64,000 nucleotides of DNA, from positions 207,164-271,163 of the forward strand of contig NZ_PIQH01000004.1 in NCBI RefSeq assembly GCF_003987475.1. The letters run 5' to 3'. Position 1 is the stretch's first letter. Each line of letters opens with the position of its first letter. The position numbers were made by a program, and so were the translations under genes. The notes below the pieces were generated by a model. The model saw nothing but the letters and a program-made list of their open reading frames with translations. It was not told where the DNA came from and made no database searches. This document shows, piece by piece, positions 1 through 9,129 of this stretch. Source of the DNA: Idiomarina tyrosinivorans. GTDB taxonomy: Bacteria; Pseudomonadota; Gammaproteobacteria; Enterobacterales; Alteromonadaceae.

Positions 1-24
1 ACCGTTAAATTTGAGGAGTCAGCG

Positions 25-951
25 ATGGGATTATTAGTCGATGGTGAATGGCACGATAAGTGGTATGACACCAAAAAGCATGGCGGTCGATTCGTTCGCA
101 GTGAATCGCAGTTCCGCAACCAAATTGCTCCTGATACTGAGTTTGCCCCCGAATCGGGGCGTTATCACTTGTACGTTTCTTATGCCTGTCCGTGGGCTCA
201 TCGGACATTAATATTCCGCCAATTGAAAGGCTTGGAGCAGCACATTTCGGTCAGTGTCGTGCACCCTTTAATGTTGGAGAATGGCTGGGAATTTAAACAA
301 CCGCCGTTGCATGACGCATTGCATCAGAAAGATTATCTTTACCAGCTTTATCAGTTGGTCGACCCCAATTATTCGGGGCGGGTAACGGTACCGGTGTTGT
401 GGGACAAGAAAACCCAGACCATCGTTAACAACGAATCTGCTGAAATCATTCGTATTTTTAATCAGGCGTTCAACGACATCACCGGCAATCATCAGGACTT
501 CTACCCCGCAGCACTGCGTGAAGCTATCGACGGCGTTAACGAGTGGGTTTATCGCGATATCAATAACGGTGTTTACCGCTGTGGCTTTGCGACCACACAA
601 GAGGCTTATGAGGAAGCCTACCAAGCGTTATTTGCGGCACTTGATCGGGTTGAGGGGATGCTCGGAAAACAGCGTTATTTGGTTGGCGATCAGTTAACCG
701 AAGCAGATTGGCGACTCTTTACCACGCTAGTGCGATTTGACGCGGTGTACTACAGTCACTTTAAAACCAATCGTCAACGTATCAGCGATTTTCCTAACAT
801 TAAACGTTATGTCGCTGATCTGTATGCGACGCCTGGCGTTGCTGACACTCTTGTAATGGATCATATAAAGCAGCATTACTATGGTAGTCACAAAACCATT
901 AACCCAACCGGTATTGTCCCCAAAGGACCTGTGATCGATTTTTCTGCGTAA
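25..951 (+). CDS. yqjG: Glutathionyl-hydroquinone reductase (YqjG/ECM4-type glutathione transferase)
   Basis: A 308-residue cytosolic protein of the Xi-class glutathione transferases, which use glutathione to reduce glutathionyl-hydroquinones to hydroquinones. The N-terminal thioredoxin-like half carries the family motif CPWAHR with the catalytic Cys at residue 55. The second half has the typical all-alpha GST C-terminal domain, including the stretch EADWRLFTTLVRFD near residue 230. Length is close to the E. coli homologue. The ATG is preceded by GAGGAG. A pirin gene follows after 20 bases, suggesting a small redox or quinone-related transcription unit. The family assignment rests on the motif and overall resemblance; the natural substrate cannot be told from sequence. 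Confidence 0.9.
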   Translation: MGLLVDGEWHDKWYDTKKHGGRFVRSESQFRNQIAPDTEFAPESGRYHLYVSYACPWAHRTLIFRQLKGLEQHISVSVVHPLMLENGWEFKQPPLHDALHQKDYLYQLYQLVDPNYSGRVTVPVLWDKKTQTIVNNESAEIIRIFNQAFNDITGNHQDFYPAALREAIDGVNEWVYRDINNGVYRCGFATTQEAYEEAYQALFAALDRVEGMLGKQRYLVGDQLTEADWRLFTTLVRFDAVYYSHFKTNRQRISDFPNIKRYVADLYATPGVADTLVMDHIKQHYYGSHKTINPTGIVPKGPVIDFSA

Positions 952-971
952 TTGCAGCTGAGGATTTTATT

Positions 972-1793
972 ATGAGTAGTATTATTGGCCGTTATCGCGG
1001 AATTCCTGCCCAAGACGGGGCGGGGGTAAAGCTAACCCGAATTATCAATCAGCCTGGACTATCGTATCAGGACCCATTTTTAATGTTGGATGAATTCCGT
1101 TCGGACGATCCAAACGATTATATTGCCGGTTTTCCTCCGCACCCGCACCGTGGTTTTTGTACCTTAACCTATATGTTGGCTGGACGCATGGAGCATAAAG
1201 ACTCTGAGGGCAATACAGGGGTTGTTGAAGCTGGCGGAGTGCAATGGATGAAAGCTGCGCGAGGCATTATTCACGCCGAAATGCCTAAACAAGAGTCTGG
1301 TTTAATGTGGGGCTTTCAGTTGTGGGTCAATTTGCCTGCGGCGGAAAAAATGAGCCCCGCTGACTGGGCGGATTATCCGGCTGATGCCATTCCAGAAGTC
1401 AACGTTGATAATGCGACAGTGAGGGTAATCGGGGGGGAGTTATTTGCGGCGAAAGGTCCGGTTGAAGCTAAGGGTCGTGACTTTTTGATGGCCGATATTG
1501 TGCTGCACGACAATACTTCGCTAACCATCCCATCGCAACAGCAAGCAGCTCGATTAATGTATGTCTATCGCGGCAGTTTGCAGATTAATGGTGAAGCGAT
1601 TGAGCGTGGTGAAATTATCAAGCTTGATAGCCAGTCTGATTTAGCGCTGCAGGGTACTGGTGCAGCCATCCTGCTAGCGGGTAAACCGATCGCAGAGCCC
1701 ATTGCGCAATATGGACCCTTTGTAATGAATACTCACCAAGAGGTTGAACAGGCTATTCGCGACTATCAATCAGGGCAATTGACCGCGAGTTAG
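972..1793 (+). CDS. Pirin family protein
   Basis: A 273-residue bicupin of the pirin family. The N-terminal cupin holds HPHRGFCTLTY with His57 and His59, and His101 and Glu103 in IIHAEMP complete the two-His, His, Glu metal site seen in pirins. The C-terminal cupin starts near residue 165. Some bacterial pirins oxidise quercetin and others act as redox regulators; which applies here is unknown. It lies 20 bases behind the glutathionyl-hydroquinone reductase and is probably co-transcribed with it. Its stop codon overlaps the stop of the convergent response-regulator gene. Confidence 0.88.
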   Translation: MSSIIGRYRGIPAQDGAGVKLTRIINQPGLSYQDPFLMLDEFRSDDPNDYIAGFPPHPHRGFCTLTYMLAGRMEHKDSEGNTGVVEAGGVQWMKAARGIIHAEMPKQESGLMWGFQLWVNLPAAEKMSPADWADYPADAIPEVNVDNATVRVIGGELFAAKGPVEAKGRDFLMADIVLHDNTSLTIPSQQQAARLMYVYRGSLQINGEAIERGEIIKLDSQSDLALQGTGAAILLAGKPIAEPIAQYGPFVMNTHQEVEQAIRDYQSGQLTAS

Positions 1794-3427
1794 ACTCCGA
1801 AGCGGCGGCATTGTTCGTAAAGCTGGTCGTAGCGCTGTTGGTGGCTCGGGGTTAGCGATAATCCTTCGAGAATCCTAAAACAGCGCTTGCACTCTTGTAC
1901 CAGTTGTTGATTGGGTTCTTCAGAGGTGCCTAGGATACGGCTAGCTGCTTGAATGTAGTTTAATGCAGCACCGCTATTCATTGGCGCATGTTTAAGCGCT
2001 TCAGTGAAGTTTTCCAAAGCGCGGCCAAAGTTGCCGTTACGATAATATTTAATGCCTTGGTGGTGACATTCAAAGAACTTGTTCTGGCGCTGTTGTGAGG
2101 CGTTCATGCGTGCGCTTAACAAACGTTCGGTATATTCATCGACGCCGCCAGCTTGCTGCAGTCTTTTAGCGATTTCATCAGCCTTTTCATATTCCCCCAA
2201 ATCCATTAACACACACATGATATCGGGTAGTAGCTCGTCGGAAATTTCCTCATCGTTGGCGAGTTGGGTACCGACCACATCATTTAAGTGTTTCTGAGCT
2301 TCGCGGAAACGGCCGTTAAAGGCTTCGATGCGGGCCGAAACCACGCTCTCAATATCGTCGAAACTGAGTTCCGAATAAACAATGTTATCGTCGAACCTGG
2401 CACGTTGCAGGGCTAGCGAGGCTTCGGTTTGGTAACGACTGATTTGCTGTCGCGTTTCGCCATGTTCGGCGGCGTCTAAAATACTGCGTAAGTAAGCCAA
2501 TAAATGTTTTGGATGGCGGTGTACCGATTTACGGGTGATTTCGACGATATGCTGCATTGCTTGACGCGCCAGATCAAAGTCACCATTTTGCCGTGCCACG
2601 TTGGCTAATAGGCTTTGCCGTTCCAACGAATATGGCGCCAACGATATGGCTTTACGTGCAGACTCTAAAGCATTTTCGTATTCCTCAATAGCGAGGTAGG
2701 CACGTACCAGCAAGTCATGTGCTTCTATTGCGTTGGGCGTTGAACGGGCAACCTTTCTGGCAATATCTAATGCATCGTAGGGTCGGTTTTGCAACATTCG
2801 TGTTTCTGCCAGAACCAGTAATGCCCAGGCTTGTTTATGTTCTGACAGCAGTTCCATCAATAAGGTTTCTGCTTTGTCGTATTGTTCAGTCTTATTGTAC
2901 ATTTCCGCTTGCAGCTTACGGCAGAAGTTGACGTAACGCCCTTGCTCATCAATATGTTTTTGGCAGGCGGCTATGCACTCGTAATATTCGTGCTTCAATA
3001 GCGGTTGGTACACGTCTTTTAGGGTTTCCCGTTTGTTATGAGAGCGCTGCAAACGCGCCCGCAAGGTACCATGAGAAAACGGCTTCATCAGGTAGTCATC
3101 GGGCTGCAACTCCAATGCGCTCAAAACCATCGGCCGCGTATTATCTCCCGTGATGAGGAAAAATAAGCTATCTTCTTTCAGGAGATTGCGCGCTCGGAGT
3201 TCCTCGAGCACCTGTCGACCATTTTTGCCGCGGCCGAGGTTATAATCCACCATGAGGATGTCGAATGGGTGTTTTTGGTGCGCCGCGATGCCCGCTTCGC
3301 CGCTGGTTTTAGTGACGACTTCGCCGGCTCCAAGGCTGAGTAACAAGCCTTTGAGCATAACTTGGAATGGTTTTTGATCGTCTATGATCAAAAACCGCTT
3401 CTTACGCAAATTAACCAGCTTTTTCAT
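1790..3427 (-). CDS. Response regulator receiver protein with TPR repeats
   Basis: About 545 residues from the ATG at 3427, which begins MKKLVNLRKKRFLIIDDQ. An in-frame ATG further upstream exists but would add residues outside the receiver fold. Residues 10-130 form a CheY-like receiver: acidic pair DD at 16-17, phospho-acceptor Asp61 in MVDYN, Thr93, and Lys115 in LMKPF. The remainder is mostly helical tetratricopeptide repeats, with no DNA-binding or enzymatic output domain visible. Such proteins are known in Vibrio, Shewanella and relatives as orphan regulators. No histidine kinase gene lies nearby. The output is probably by protein-protein contact through the TPR array; partner unknown. 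Confidence 0.85.
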   Translation of the reverse strand: MKKLVNLRKKRFLIIDDQKPFQVMLKGLLLSLGAGEVVTKTSGEAGIAAHQKHPFDILMVDYNLGRGKNGRQVLEELRARNLLKEDSLFFLITGDNTRPMVLSALELQPDDYLMKPFSHGTLRARLQRSHNKRETLKDVYQPLLKHEYYECIAACQKHIDEQGRYVNFCRKLQAEMYNKTEQYDKAETLLMELLSEHKQAWALLVLAETRMLQNRPYDALDIARKVARSTPNAIEAHDLLVRAYLAIEEYENALESARKAISLAPYSLERQSLLANVARQNGDFDLARQAMQHIVEITRKSVHRHPKHLLAYLRSILDAAEHGETRQQISRYQTEASLALQRARFDDNIVYSELSFDDIESVVSARIEAFNGRFREAQKHLNDVVGTQLANDEEISDELLPDIMCVLMDLGEYEKADEIAKRLQQAGGVDEYTERLLSARMNASQQRQNKFFECHHQGIKYYRNGNFGRALENFTEALKHAPMNSGAALNYIQAASRILGTSEEPNQQLVQECKRCFRILEGLSLTPSHQQRYDQLYEQCRRFGV

Positions 3428-3564
3428 CAACAAGAATGGCTCATTAAGTACAACTAAAGATACAGAATAACTATCTTTTAACACGATGCAATGGCGAAAC
3501 TGACTTTTTCGTAGCAATTGGCTGTGGCATGATTTCGCTTATAAGCCGTTAAATTGGGTGTGTT

Positions 3565-4032
3565 ATGGACGTGGTGATCCGTGTTGCCGAGCCAAAAGAT
3601 GTTAGTGCACTTTATCAAGTAGAAACCTCTGTGTTCGGTGAATCTGTTTATCCTGATTTCTTTTTTCGCCAAGCGATTGAGCTATGGCCACGTTTGGTAG
3701 TAGTTGCAGAAGACTCGCAACAAGGGGTTGTTGGTTACATATTGGCCGCCACCGCGGAACGGAATGACCAACTCTGGATCATGTCGCTGGCGGTGTTGGC
3801 CAACTTTCGCAAACGCGGTTTAGCGCGCCAGTTGTTGGCTGAGGTCATTGATTCTGCCTGCCAGAAGGGCGTGACTGAAATTTCATTGACGGTTCATCCA
3901 GATAATCCTGCGATAGCGCTGTATGAGAGTTTCGGGTTTGAGAAGCAGCAAAAATCTGCCGACTATTTTGGTCAACAACAGCCAAGATTTCGTATGACGT
4001 TGAGTAATCCATTAAAAGAGGTCATGGAATGA
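3565..4032 (+). CDS. GNAT family N-acetyltransferase (RimI-like)
   Basis: A 155-residue single-domain acetyltransferase. The acetyl-CoA binding motif A is visible as LAVLANFRKRGLARQLL near residues 75-91, matching the Q/R-x-x-G-x-A/G signature, followed by the beta-5/alpha-4 region HPDNPAIALYESFGFE typical of RimI-like enzymes. The substrate cannot be inferred. Its stop codon overlaps the start of the downstream quinone oxidoreductase (ATGGAATGA), so the two are translationally coupled. It is transcribed divergently from the TPR response regulator, about 140 bases away. Confidence 0.85.
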   Translation: MDVVIRVAEPKDVSALYQVETSVFGESVYPDFFFRQAIELWPRLVVVAEDSQQGVVGYILAATAERNDQLWIMSLAVLANFRKRGLARQLLAEVIDSACQKGVTEISLTVHPDNPAIALYESFGFEKQQKSADYFGQQQPRFRMTLSNPLKEVME

Positions 4033-4991
4033 GAGCGCTTCAACAGATTCAGAATAAATGGCAATGGAGTGAAGGGGCAGATGAGCCGCGACTTGCCGCG
4101 GGTCAGGTAAAAATAGCCGTGCATTATGCAGCAATGAACCGCGCTGATTTAATGCAAATGGCCGGGCAATACCCGCCACCACCAGGGGCATCGGAGATTC
4201 CGGGACTTGAGGTGAGTGGAGAGGTCATCGCCACAGCCGATGACGTTGTTGATGTTAAGGTGGGTGAAAAGGTGGCCGCGCTGCTTGAGGGTGGTGGCTA
4301 CGCTGAGTATGTATGTGTCGATGTCAGACAGGTCGTCAAGGTTCCAGAAACGTGGTCAATGGCGCACGCTGCTGGATGGTTGGAAGTGTTCAGTACGGCG
4401 TTTTTAAATGTCTTCATGTTGGCGCAGTTGCAGCCGCAAGAAAAGGTATTTTGTCATGCCGGTGCTAGTGGTGTCGGGTCGGCGTTGATTCAGTTATGTC
4501 GAGCCGCCGGTAATGATATTGCAGTAACCGTGAGTAACGATGAAAAAGCTGCTGTCTGTCGCGAGCTTGGTGCCTCGGAAATCATTAATCGACATCAGCA
4601 AGACTACACCGAGGTGCTGAGTCAAAAGCCGGTCGATGTCATTCTTAATCCGGTAGCGGGTGATTCGATTGCACGTGATCAGACGATTCTCAACGCGGAT
4701 GGCCGCATTTTACTGATTGGTTTAATGCAAGCACGCACCGGAGAGATCGATTTTGGCCGTTTGCTGATGAAGCGCCAACGCCTACAAGGATCCACGTTAC
4801 GTAGTCTCTCGCATCAACGTAAAGGCGAAATTATCGCTGCGCTGATGCAACGTTTTGGTGAGGATTTTCAGTCTGGTGCGCTAATGCCGCTGATTGATGA
4901 AATATACCCAATGAGAGAGGTCGGTGAAGCGCTGAATCGGCTAAAACAATCCGCCACCATGGGGAAATTAATTCTAGCGGTACGTAGCTAA
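4029..4991 (+). CDS. NAD(P)H-quinone oxidoreductase (zinc-independent MDR family)
   Basis: A 320-residue medium-chain dehydrogenase/reductase of the quinone oxidoreductase/PIG3 type. The N-terminal GroES-like domain includes AAMNRADLMQMAGQYPPPPG. The Rossmann motif AGASGVGSALIQLCRAAG lies near residues 147-164. The structural and catalytic zinc cysteines of alcohol dehydrogenases are absent, as expected for this subgroup. It probably reduces quinones or enones with NADPH. It overlaps the upstream acetyltransferase by four bases. About 90 bases separate it from the next gene. Confidence 0.87.
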   Translation: MRALQQIQNKWQWSEGADEPRLAAGQVKIAVHYAAMNRADLMQMAGQYPPPPGASEIPGLEVSGEVIATADDVVDVKVGEKVAALLEGGGYAEYVCVDVRQVVKVPETWSMAHAAGWLEVFSTAFLNVFMLAQLQPQEKVFCHAGASGVGSALIQLCRAAGNDIAVTVSNDEKAAVCRELGASEIINRHQQDYTEVLSQKPVDVILNPVAGDSIARDQTILNADGRILLIGLMQARTGEIDFGRLLMKRQRLQGSTLRSLSHQRKGEIIAALMQRFGEDFQSGALMPLIDEIYPMREVGEALNRLKQSATMGKLILAVRS

Positions 4992-5081
4992 CGGCACGAA
5001 ATAGCAGAAACCGTCATTCACCCTTAAATTACCGTTGAAGCTGCCGATACGTTAGTAAGTAACGTATTTAGGAGTTCGGTT

Positions 5082-5591
5082 GTGGTAAAGCTGGTCAATC
5101 CACATAGCGTTGATGATGTTAACGTATCAGCGCGTTCAGACCCTGCGTCGGCGTTGGCGCGAGGATATGCGGGGGAGTTCGCTTGGTGGTTGGCACAACA
5201 GGATGCCATTGAAGCGGTTGAAACTTCCGCGGGAGCGCCTTCGGAAGCAGACAAAGACTGGCAGCGAAGCATCGGTGCTAAGTCACAACGACCACTTCAG
5301 CCTTCTGCGCAAACGCACATTTATCAGCCACAACAAACACCGTTAAGTCTTACTGAACTATATCTGGCAGATGCTATTTGGCCTCAACCGCTTGCCTGTT
5401 TTGATGATCCCAAGCGTCTCGGCGATGAGGTCTGGAGTAATCTAAGCCCGCAAGCACAAAGACGAGTGCGGGGAGAGCAGCCATCGCAACACGCTAATCC
5501 CCGTAACCCCGCGGGGCTTTATCATATTCTGCAACAGCTAGGCATCAGTCCAGCAGAGGGCGATTTACTTCATTCTGGTCGCACCGCATAA
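5082..5591 (+). CDS. Hypothetical protein, not recognised
   Basis: A 169-residue protein starting at GTG 5082, with TAGGAG seven bases upstream. I do not recognise a family. It has no signal peptide or membrane span. It is rich in Gln, Ala, Pro and Ser in the middle (residues 60-90), with a Trp-containing segment near residue 35 (GEFAWWLAQQDAIEA) and a more ordered C-terminal half (LTELYLADAIWPQPLACFDDP, LYHILQQLGISPAEGD). Codon use and the ribosome binding site resemble those of neighbours, so it is likely a real gene. It lies between the quinone oxidoreductase and xerD, ending 35 bases before xerD, so it may be co-transcribed with xerD. Confidence 0.7.
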   Translation: MVKLVNPHSVDDVNVSARSDPASALARGYAGEFAWWLAQQDAIEAVETSAGAPSEADKDWQRSIGAKSQRPLQPSAQTHIYQPQQTPLSLTELYLADAIWPQPLACFDDPKRLGDEVWSNLSPQAQRRVRGEQPSQHANPRNPAGLYHILQQLGISPAEGDLLHSGRTA

Positions 5592-5626
5592 TAGTGACAT
5601 TCGTTGTATCAACTTAGGTTGCTAAC

Positions 5627-6541
5627 GTGACTGAAAAACATCCAGTGCCTGTCGCTGACGCTGAAAAAATTGAACAGTTCGTCGAGCACTTGTGGCTACA
5701 CCAAGGGGTCAGCGACCATACCCAAGCATCCTACCGCAACGATCTTAAACAATTCAGCCGGTTCCTCTCCGGGCTTTCGCATCAGGGACTCATCGCGGTG
5801 CAGCAAAGCGATCTAGAGGACTTCCTGTTACAACGCCGGGCGGCAGGCGTGTCACCACGCAGTACGGCAAGATTCCTTAGTGCGGCGAAAAAGTTTTATC
5901 AATTCGCCGTTAAGCAACGCTGGCTGTTGAGCGACCCAACACAGCGGCTGGCTCGACCAAAACAACCGCAAGCTATCCCGCATAGCCTCTCAGAATATGA
6001 TGTTGAGGCGTTATTGTCCGCGCCAGATACAGCTTTAGCGATAGAGTTACGTGATCGGGCGATGTTAGAGGTGGTTTATGCCGCTGGCTTGCGCGTGAGT
6101 GAATTAGTCGGGCTCCGATTTGCGCAGCTGAGTCTCACTCAAGGTCTGGTGAAAGTGATCGGTAAAGGCGATAAGGAGCGCTTGGTACCTTTGGGCGAGG
6201 AAGCGGTCAGTTGGTTGCAGCAATACCTTCGTCAAGCGCGCGCCAGCATTCATCGTGATGGTGGCGATTGGGTGTTTATTACCAATCGCGGAGGTCCGCT
6301 CACGCGGCAGACGTTTTGGCACCGTATTCGCTGCTATGCAGAGCGCGCGGGGATTCGTTCGCATTTATCGCCACATACTCTGCGGCATGCGTTTGCCACG
6401 CACCTACTGAATCATGGCGCCGACCTGCGTGTGCTGCAAATGCTGCTTGGTCACAGCGATTTATCGACCACCCAAATTTATACCCATGTAGCGCGCGAGA
6501 GGCTGACCAGCTTGCACCAGCAACACCACCCGCGGGGGTAA
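5627..6541 (+). CDS. xerD: Tyrosine recombinase XerD
   Basis: A 304-residue site-specific recombinase that, with XerC, resolves chromosome dimers at dif under FtsK control. The N-terminal SAM-like core-binding domain spans residues 10-100. The catalytic domain carries all the expected residues: Arg156 (AAGLRVSEL), Lys180 (GKGDKERLVPL), His250 and Arg253 (SPHTLRHAFATH), His276 (LGHSDLS) and the nucleophile Tyr285 (TTQIYTHV). The GTG start follows a weak purine-rich stretch. The order xerD-dsbC-recJ is the classic gammaproteobacterial one and distinguishes it from XerC. Confidence 0.95.
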   Translation: MTEKHPVPVADAEKIEQFVEHLWLHQGVSDHTQASYRNDLKQFSRFLSGLSHQGLIAVQQSDLEDFLLQRRAAGVSPRSTARFLSAAKKFYQFAVKQRWLLSDPTQRLARPKQPQAIPHSLSEYDVEALLSAPDTALAIELRDRAMLEVVYAAGLRVSELVGLRFAQLSLTQGLVKVIGKGDKERLVPLGEEAVSWLQQYLRQARASIHRDGGDWVFITNRGGPLTRQTFWHRIRCYAERAGIRSHLSPHTLRHAFATHLLNHGADLRVLQMLLGHSDLSTTQIYTHVARERLTSLHQQHHPRG

Positions 6542-6629
6542 TGGCTTTTTTCTTTAGAGCGTTGCTTTTTTATGGCGAACATCGTACCGTTCAAGCATTG
6601 TAACGAAAGCAAATGAAGTGAGTTGTCCG

Positions 6630-7364
6630 GTGAAAAAGTCTTTACTGCTAGGCGTGTTGTTAGGTTGTCTTTCCGTAGTGAGTAATGCGCAAGATTTACC
6701 GATTAATACCGATCGCTTAAATGCGCTAAAAATTACGGTTAGTAAGGTAGAAAAAACCCCGATTGAAGGTATTTACGCTGCAGTGACTAATCAAGGCCTA
6801 TTGTATGTTTCGGCAGACGGTAATTATTTGTTCGCTGGTAACTTATTTGATATCCGCTCAAATGCCCCAGTGAATCTTACGGATCAGGGCATGGCCGAAT
6901 TACGCCAGCAACAATTAAAAAACGTCGAAGATCAAATGGTGGTTTATAAAGCGGACAACGAAAAATATCACGTTACGATATTTACTGACCCCACGTGCCC
7001 TTATTGCAAAAAGCTACATAAAGCTATGCCAGAGTATTTGGCGGAAGGAATTACCGTACGCTACTTAGCTTTTCCTCGCGGAGGGATGCGAACCAAAGGA
7101 GCCTATCAACTTCGCCAGATCTGGTGTTCAGATGATCCGCGGCAAACCTTTAATGCGATCGAACAGCATGAGAATGTTGATGTCGATGTTGATTGTGACG
7201 CACCTGTTGCCGAACATTATCAGCTAGGACAGGTAATCGGCGTTACGGGTACGCCGGCGATAATTCTGCCGAACGGACAAATGATCCCAGGATATCAAAC
7301 TGCCGCGCAGTTAGCGGACCTGCTCAAACAACAAAGTCAGTCTGCGATGCAATACGCTGAGTAA
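6630..7364 (+). CDS. dsbC: Periplasmic disulfide isomerase DsbC
   Basis: A thiol-disulfide isomerase that reshuffles wrong disulfides in the periplasm and is kept reduced by DsbD. The GTG at 6630 is chosen because it gives a compact signal peptide, MKKSLLLGVLLGCLSVVSNA, with cleavage before QDLP. A GTG at 6618 would add four residues. An N-terminal dimerisation domain is followed by a thioredoxin fold with the active site CPYC at about residues 123-126, the cis-Pro loop GVTGTPAII, and a second Cys pair that matches the structural disulfide of DsbC. It is followed closely by recJ. Confidence 0.93.
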   Translation: MKKSLLLGVLLGCLSVVSNAQDLPINTDRLNALKITVSKVEKTPIEGIYAAVTNQGLLYVSADGNYLFAGNLFDIRSNAPVNLTDQGMAELRQQQLKNVEDQMVVYKADNEKYHVTIFTDPTCPYCKKLHKAMPEYLAEGITVRYLAFPRGGMRTKGAYQLRQIWCSDDPRQTFNAIEQHENVDVDVDCDAPVAEHYQLGQVIGVTGTPAIILPNGQMIPGYQTAAQLADLLKQQSQSAMQYAE

Positions 7365-7379
7365 CCTGAGAGGTTGGTT

Positions 7380-9092
7380 TTGTCGTACCGCATCCGTCGC
7401 AGAGAAATAAATCATCACCACCAGTTACCGGATAGTTTGAGCCCGTTACTGCAACGCATCTATGCGGCGCGTGGCGTAGAGCGAGCGCAACAGTTGCAGT
7501 TAACAGCATCGGCGCTGATTCCCCCGGCTCAATTAGACGGTACCGAACAAGCAATTGATAGGCTAATCGCTGCCCGCGAACAGCAACAAACGGTGGTGAT
7601 TTGTGGTGACTTTGATGCCGATGGTGCGACGAGCACTGCATTGATGCTCAGTGCTCTAGCTGCAATGGGGTTTCAGCACCTCAATTACTGTATTCCCAAT
7701 CGTTTTAGCGACGGCTATGGGCTGACGCCAGGCTTAGTAAAACAGGCTCAGGCGCAAGGCGCTGAGCTAATCATTACTGTCGATAGTGGCATTGCCTGCT
7801 TTGCCGGCGTAGATCATGCTATGGAACTAGGCATTGATGTCATCATTACCGACCATCACCTGCCCGCAGAGCGCCTCCCAGCGGCCACTGCAATTGTTAA
7901 CCCTAACCTTCCTAATGCCCGGTTTCCTAGTAAAGCGTTAGCGGGAGTCGGGGTTTGTTTTTATCTGCTGCTGGCATTACGTGCGGCGTTGCGAGAGCGC
8001 TTCGACGAAGCTGGACCAAACTTGGCCGAGTGGCTAGACCTTGTTGCAGTTGGCACTGTGGCTGACGTTGTTGCGTTAGATCACAATAACCGTATCTTGG
8101 TGCATCAAGGCTTGCAACGAATTCGTGCTGGCAAAGCGCGCCCTGGTATTGCTGCTCTGATCGAAGTCAGCGGTCGTAACCCAGCAACCTTACAGGCGCC
8201 GGATCTAGGCTTTGCCGTAGGTCCGCGAATTAATGCTGCAGGTCGATTGGACGATATGGCGTTAGGGGTAGAGTGCTTGTTAGCAACCAACCGTCAGCAG
8301 GCGCTTGAAAATGCCACAATGCTAGACCAGTTAAATCGACAACGTCGAGACATTGAGGCAACCATGCGCGATGAAGCAGATGCTATAGTAGATAATCTGC
8401 AACTTGCCGGCGAATTGCCCAAGATCCTGACCTTGTTTCACCCGCAATGGCACAGCGGCGTGGTGGGCATTGTTGCGGGAAGGATCAAGGAACGTCATCA
8501 ACGCCCGGTGATAGTTTTTGCGCAAGAAGATGGGCAAAGTGGGTTGCTAAAAGGCTCTGCACGGTCAATAGCGGGCTTTCATATTCGTGATTTTCTAGAA
8601 CGTGTGCAAAGCCGCTATCCCGATGTGATTACGCGTTTTGGCGGACACGCGATGGCAGCAGGGCTCAGTGTAGATGAGGCGCAATGGCCAGCGTTTCAAC
8701 AAGCCGTGCAGCAAGTCATCGAAGAATGGCCGGGATTAGACGTCGGTGAGACGGTGTATTGGTCGGACGGCGAGTTAGACCCTTCACAACTGCATTTGGC
8801 TACCGCTGAACAGCTTGCACATGCGGGACCTTGGGGGCAGGGATTCCCAGAGCCTTTATTTGACGGGCAATTTACGCTAGTGCAACAGCGGATTGTCGCG
8901 AGCAAGCACTTGAAGCTGGTGGTAAAGCAAGGCAGGGCGTTGCTCGACGCTATCGCTTTCAACGTTGATCTATCGGTGTGGCCGAATGCCAGCGTGCGTA
9001 GGGTCGAACTGGTATATCGTTTACAGGTGAATGAATACCGCGGTAAAAAACAGCTGCAACTGCTGGTAGAGCAATTGCGTCCATTACGTTAG
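7380..9092 (+). CDS. recJ: Single-stranded-DNA-specific exonuclease RecJ
   Basis: A 5'-3' single-strand exonuclease used in RecF-pathway recombination and mismatch repair, about 570 residues. DHH-family motifs are clear: CGDFDADGATST, ITVDSGI, TDHHLP, and the DHHA1 region QWHSGVVGIVAGRIKERH followed by RFGGHAMAAGLS. The C-terminal OB-like region is present. The reading frame is open from TTG 7374, but GAGAGG ends right against that codon. The TTG at 7380 sits six bases behind the same Shine-Dalgarno and is the better start. It lies directly before prfB, as in E. coli. Confidence 0.94.
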   Translation: MSYRIRRREINHHHQLPDSLSPLLQRIYAARGVERAQQLQLTASALIPPAQLDGTEQAIDRLIAAREQQQTVVICGDFDADGATSTALMLSALAAMGFQHLNYCIPNRFSDGYGLTPGLVKQAQAQGAELIITVDSGIACFAGVDHAMELGIDVIITDHHLPAERLPAATAIVNPNLPNARFPSKALAGVGVCFYLLLALRAALRERFDEAGPNLAEWLDLVAVGTVADVVALDHNNRILVHQGLQRIRAGKARPGIAALIEVSGRNPATLQAPDLGFAVGPRINAAGRLDDMALGVECLLATNRQQALENATMLDQLNRQRRDIEATMRDEADAIVDNLQLAGELPKILTLFHPQWHSGVVGIVAGRIKERHQRPVIVFAQEDGQSGLLKGSARSIAGFHIRDFLERVQSRYPDVITRFGGHAMAAGLSVDEAQWPAFQQAVQQVIEEWPGLDVGETVYWSDGELDPSQLHLATAEQLAHAGPWGQGFPEPLFDGQFTLVQQRIVASKHLKLVVKQGRALLDAIAFNVDLSVWPNASVRRVELVYRLQVNEYRGKKQLQLLVEQLRPLR

Positions 9093-9129
9093 AATATCCG
9101 ACCTTTTTTAGTTATCAGGCTTACACGCT

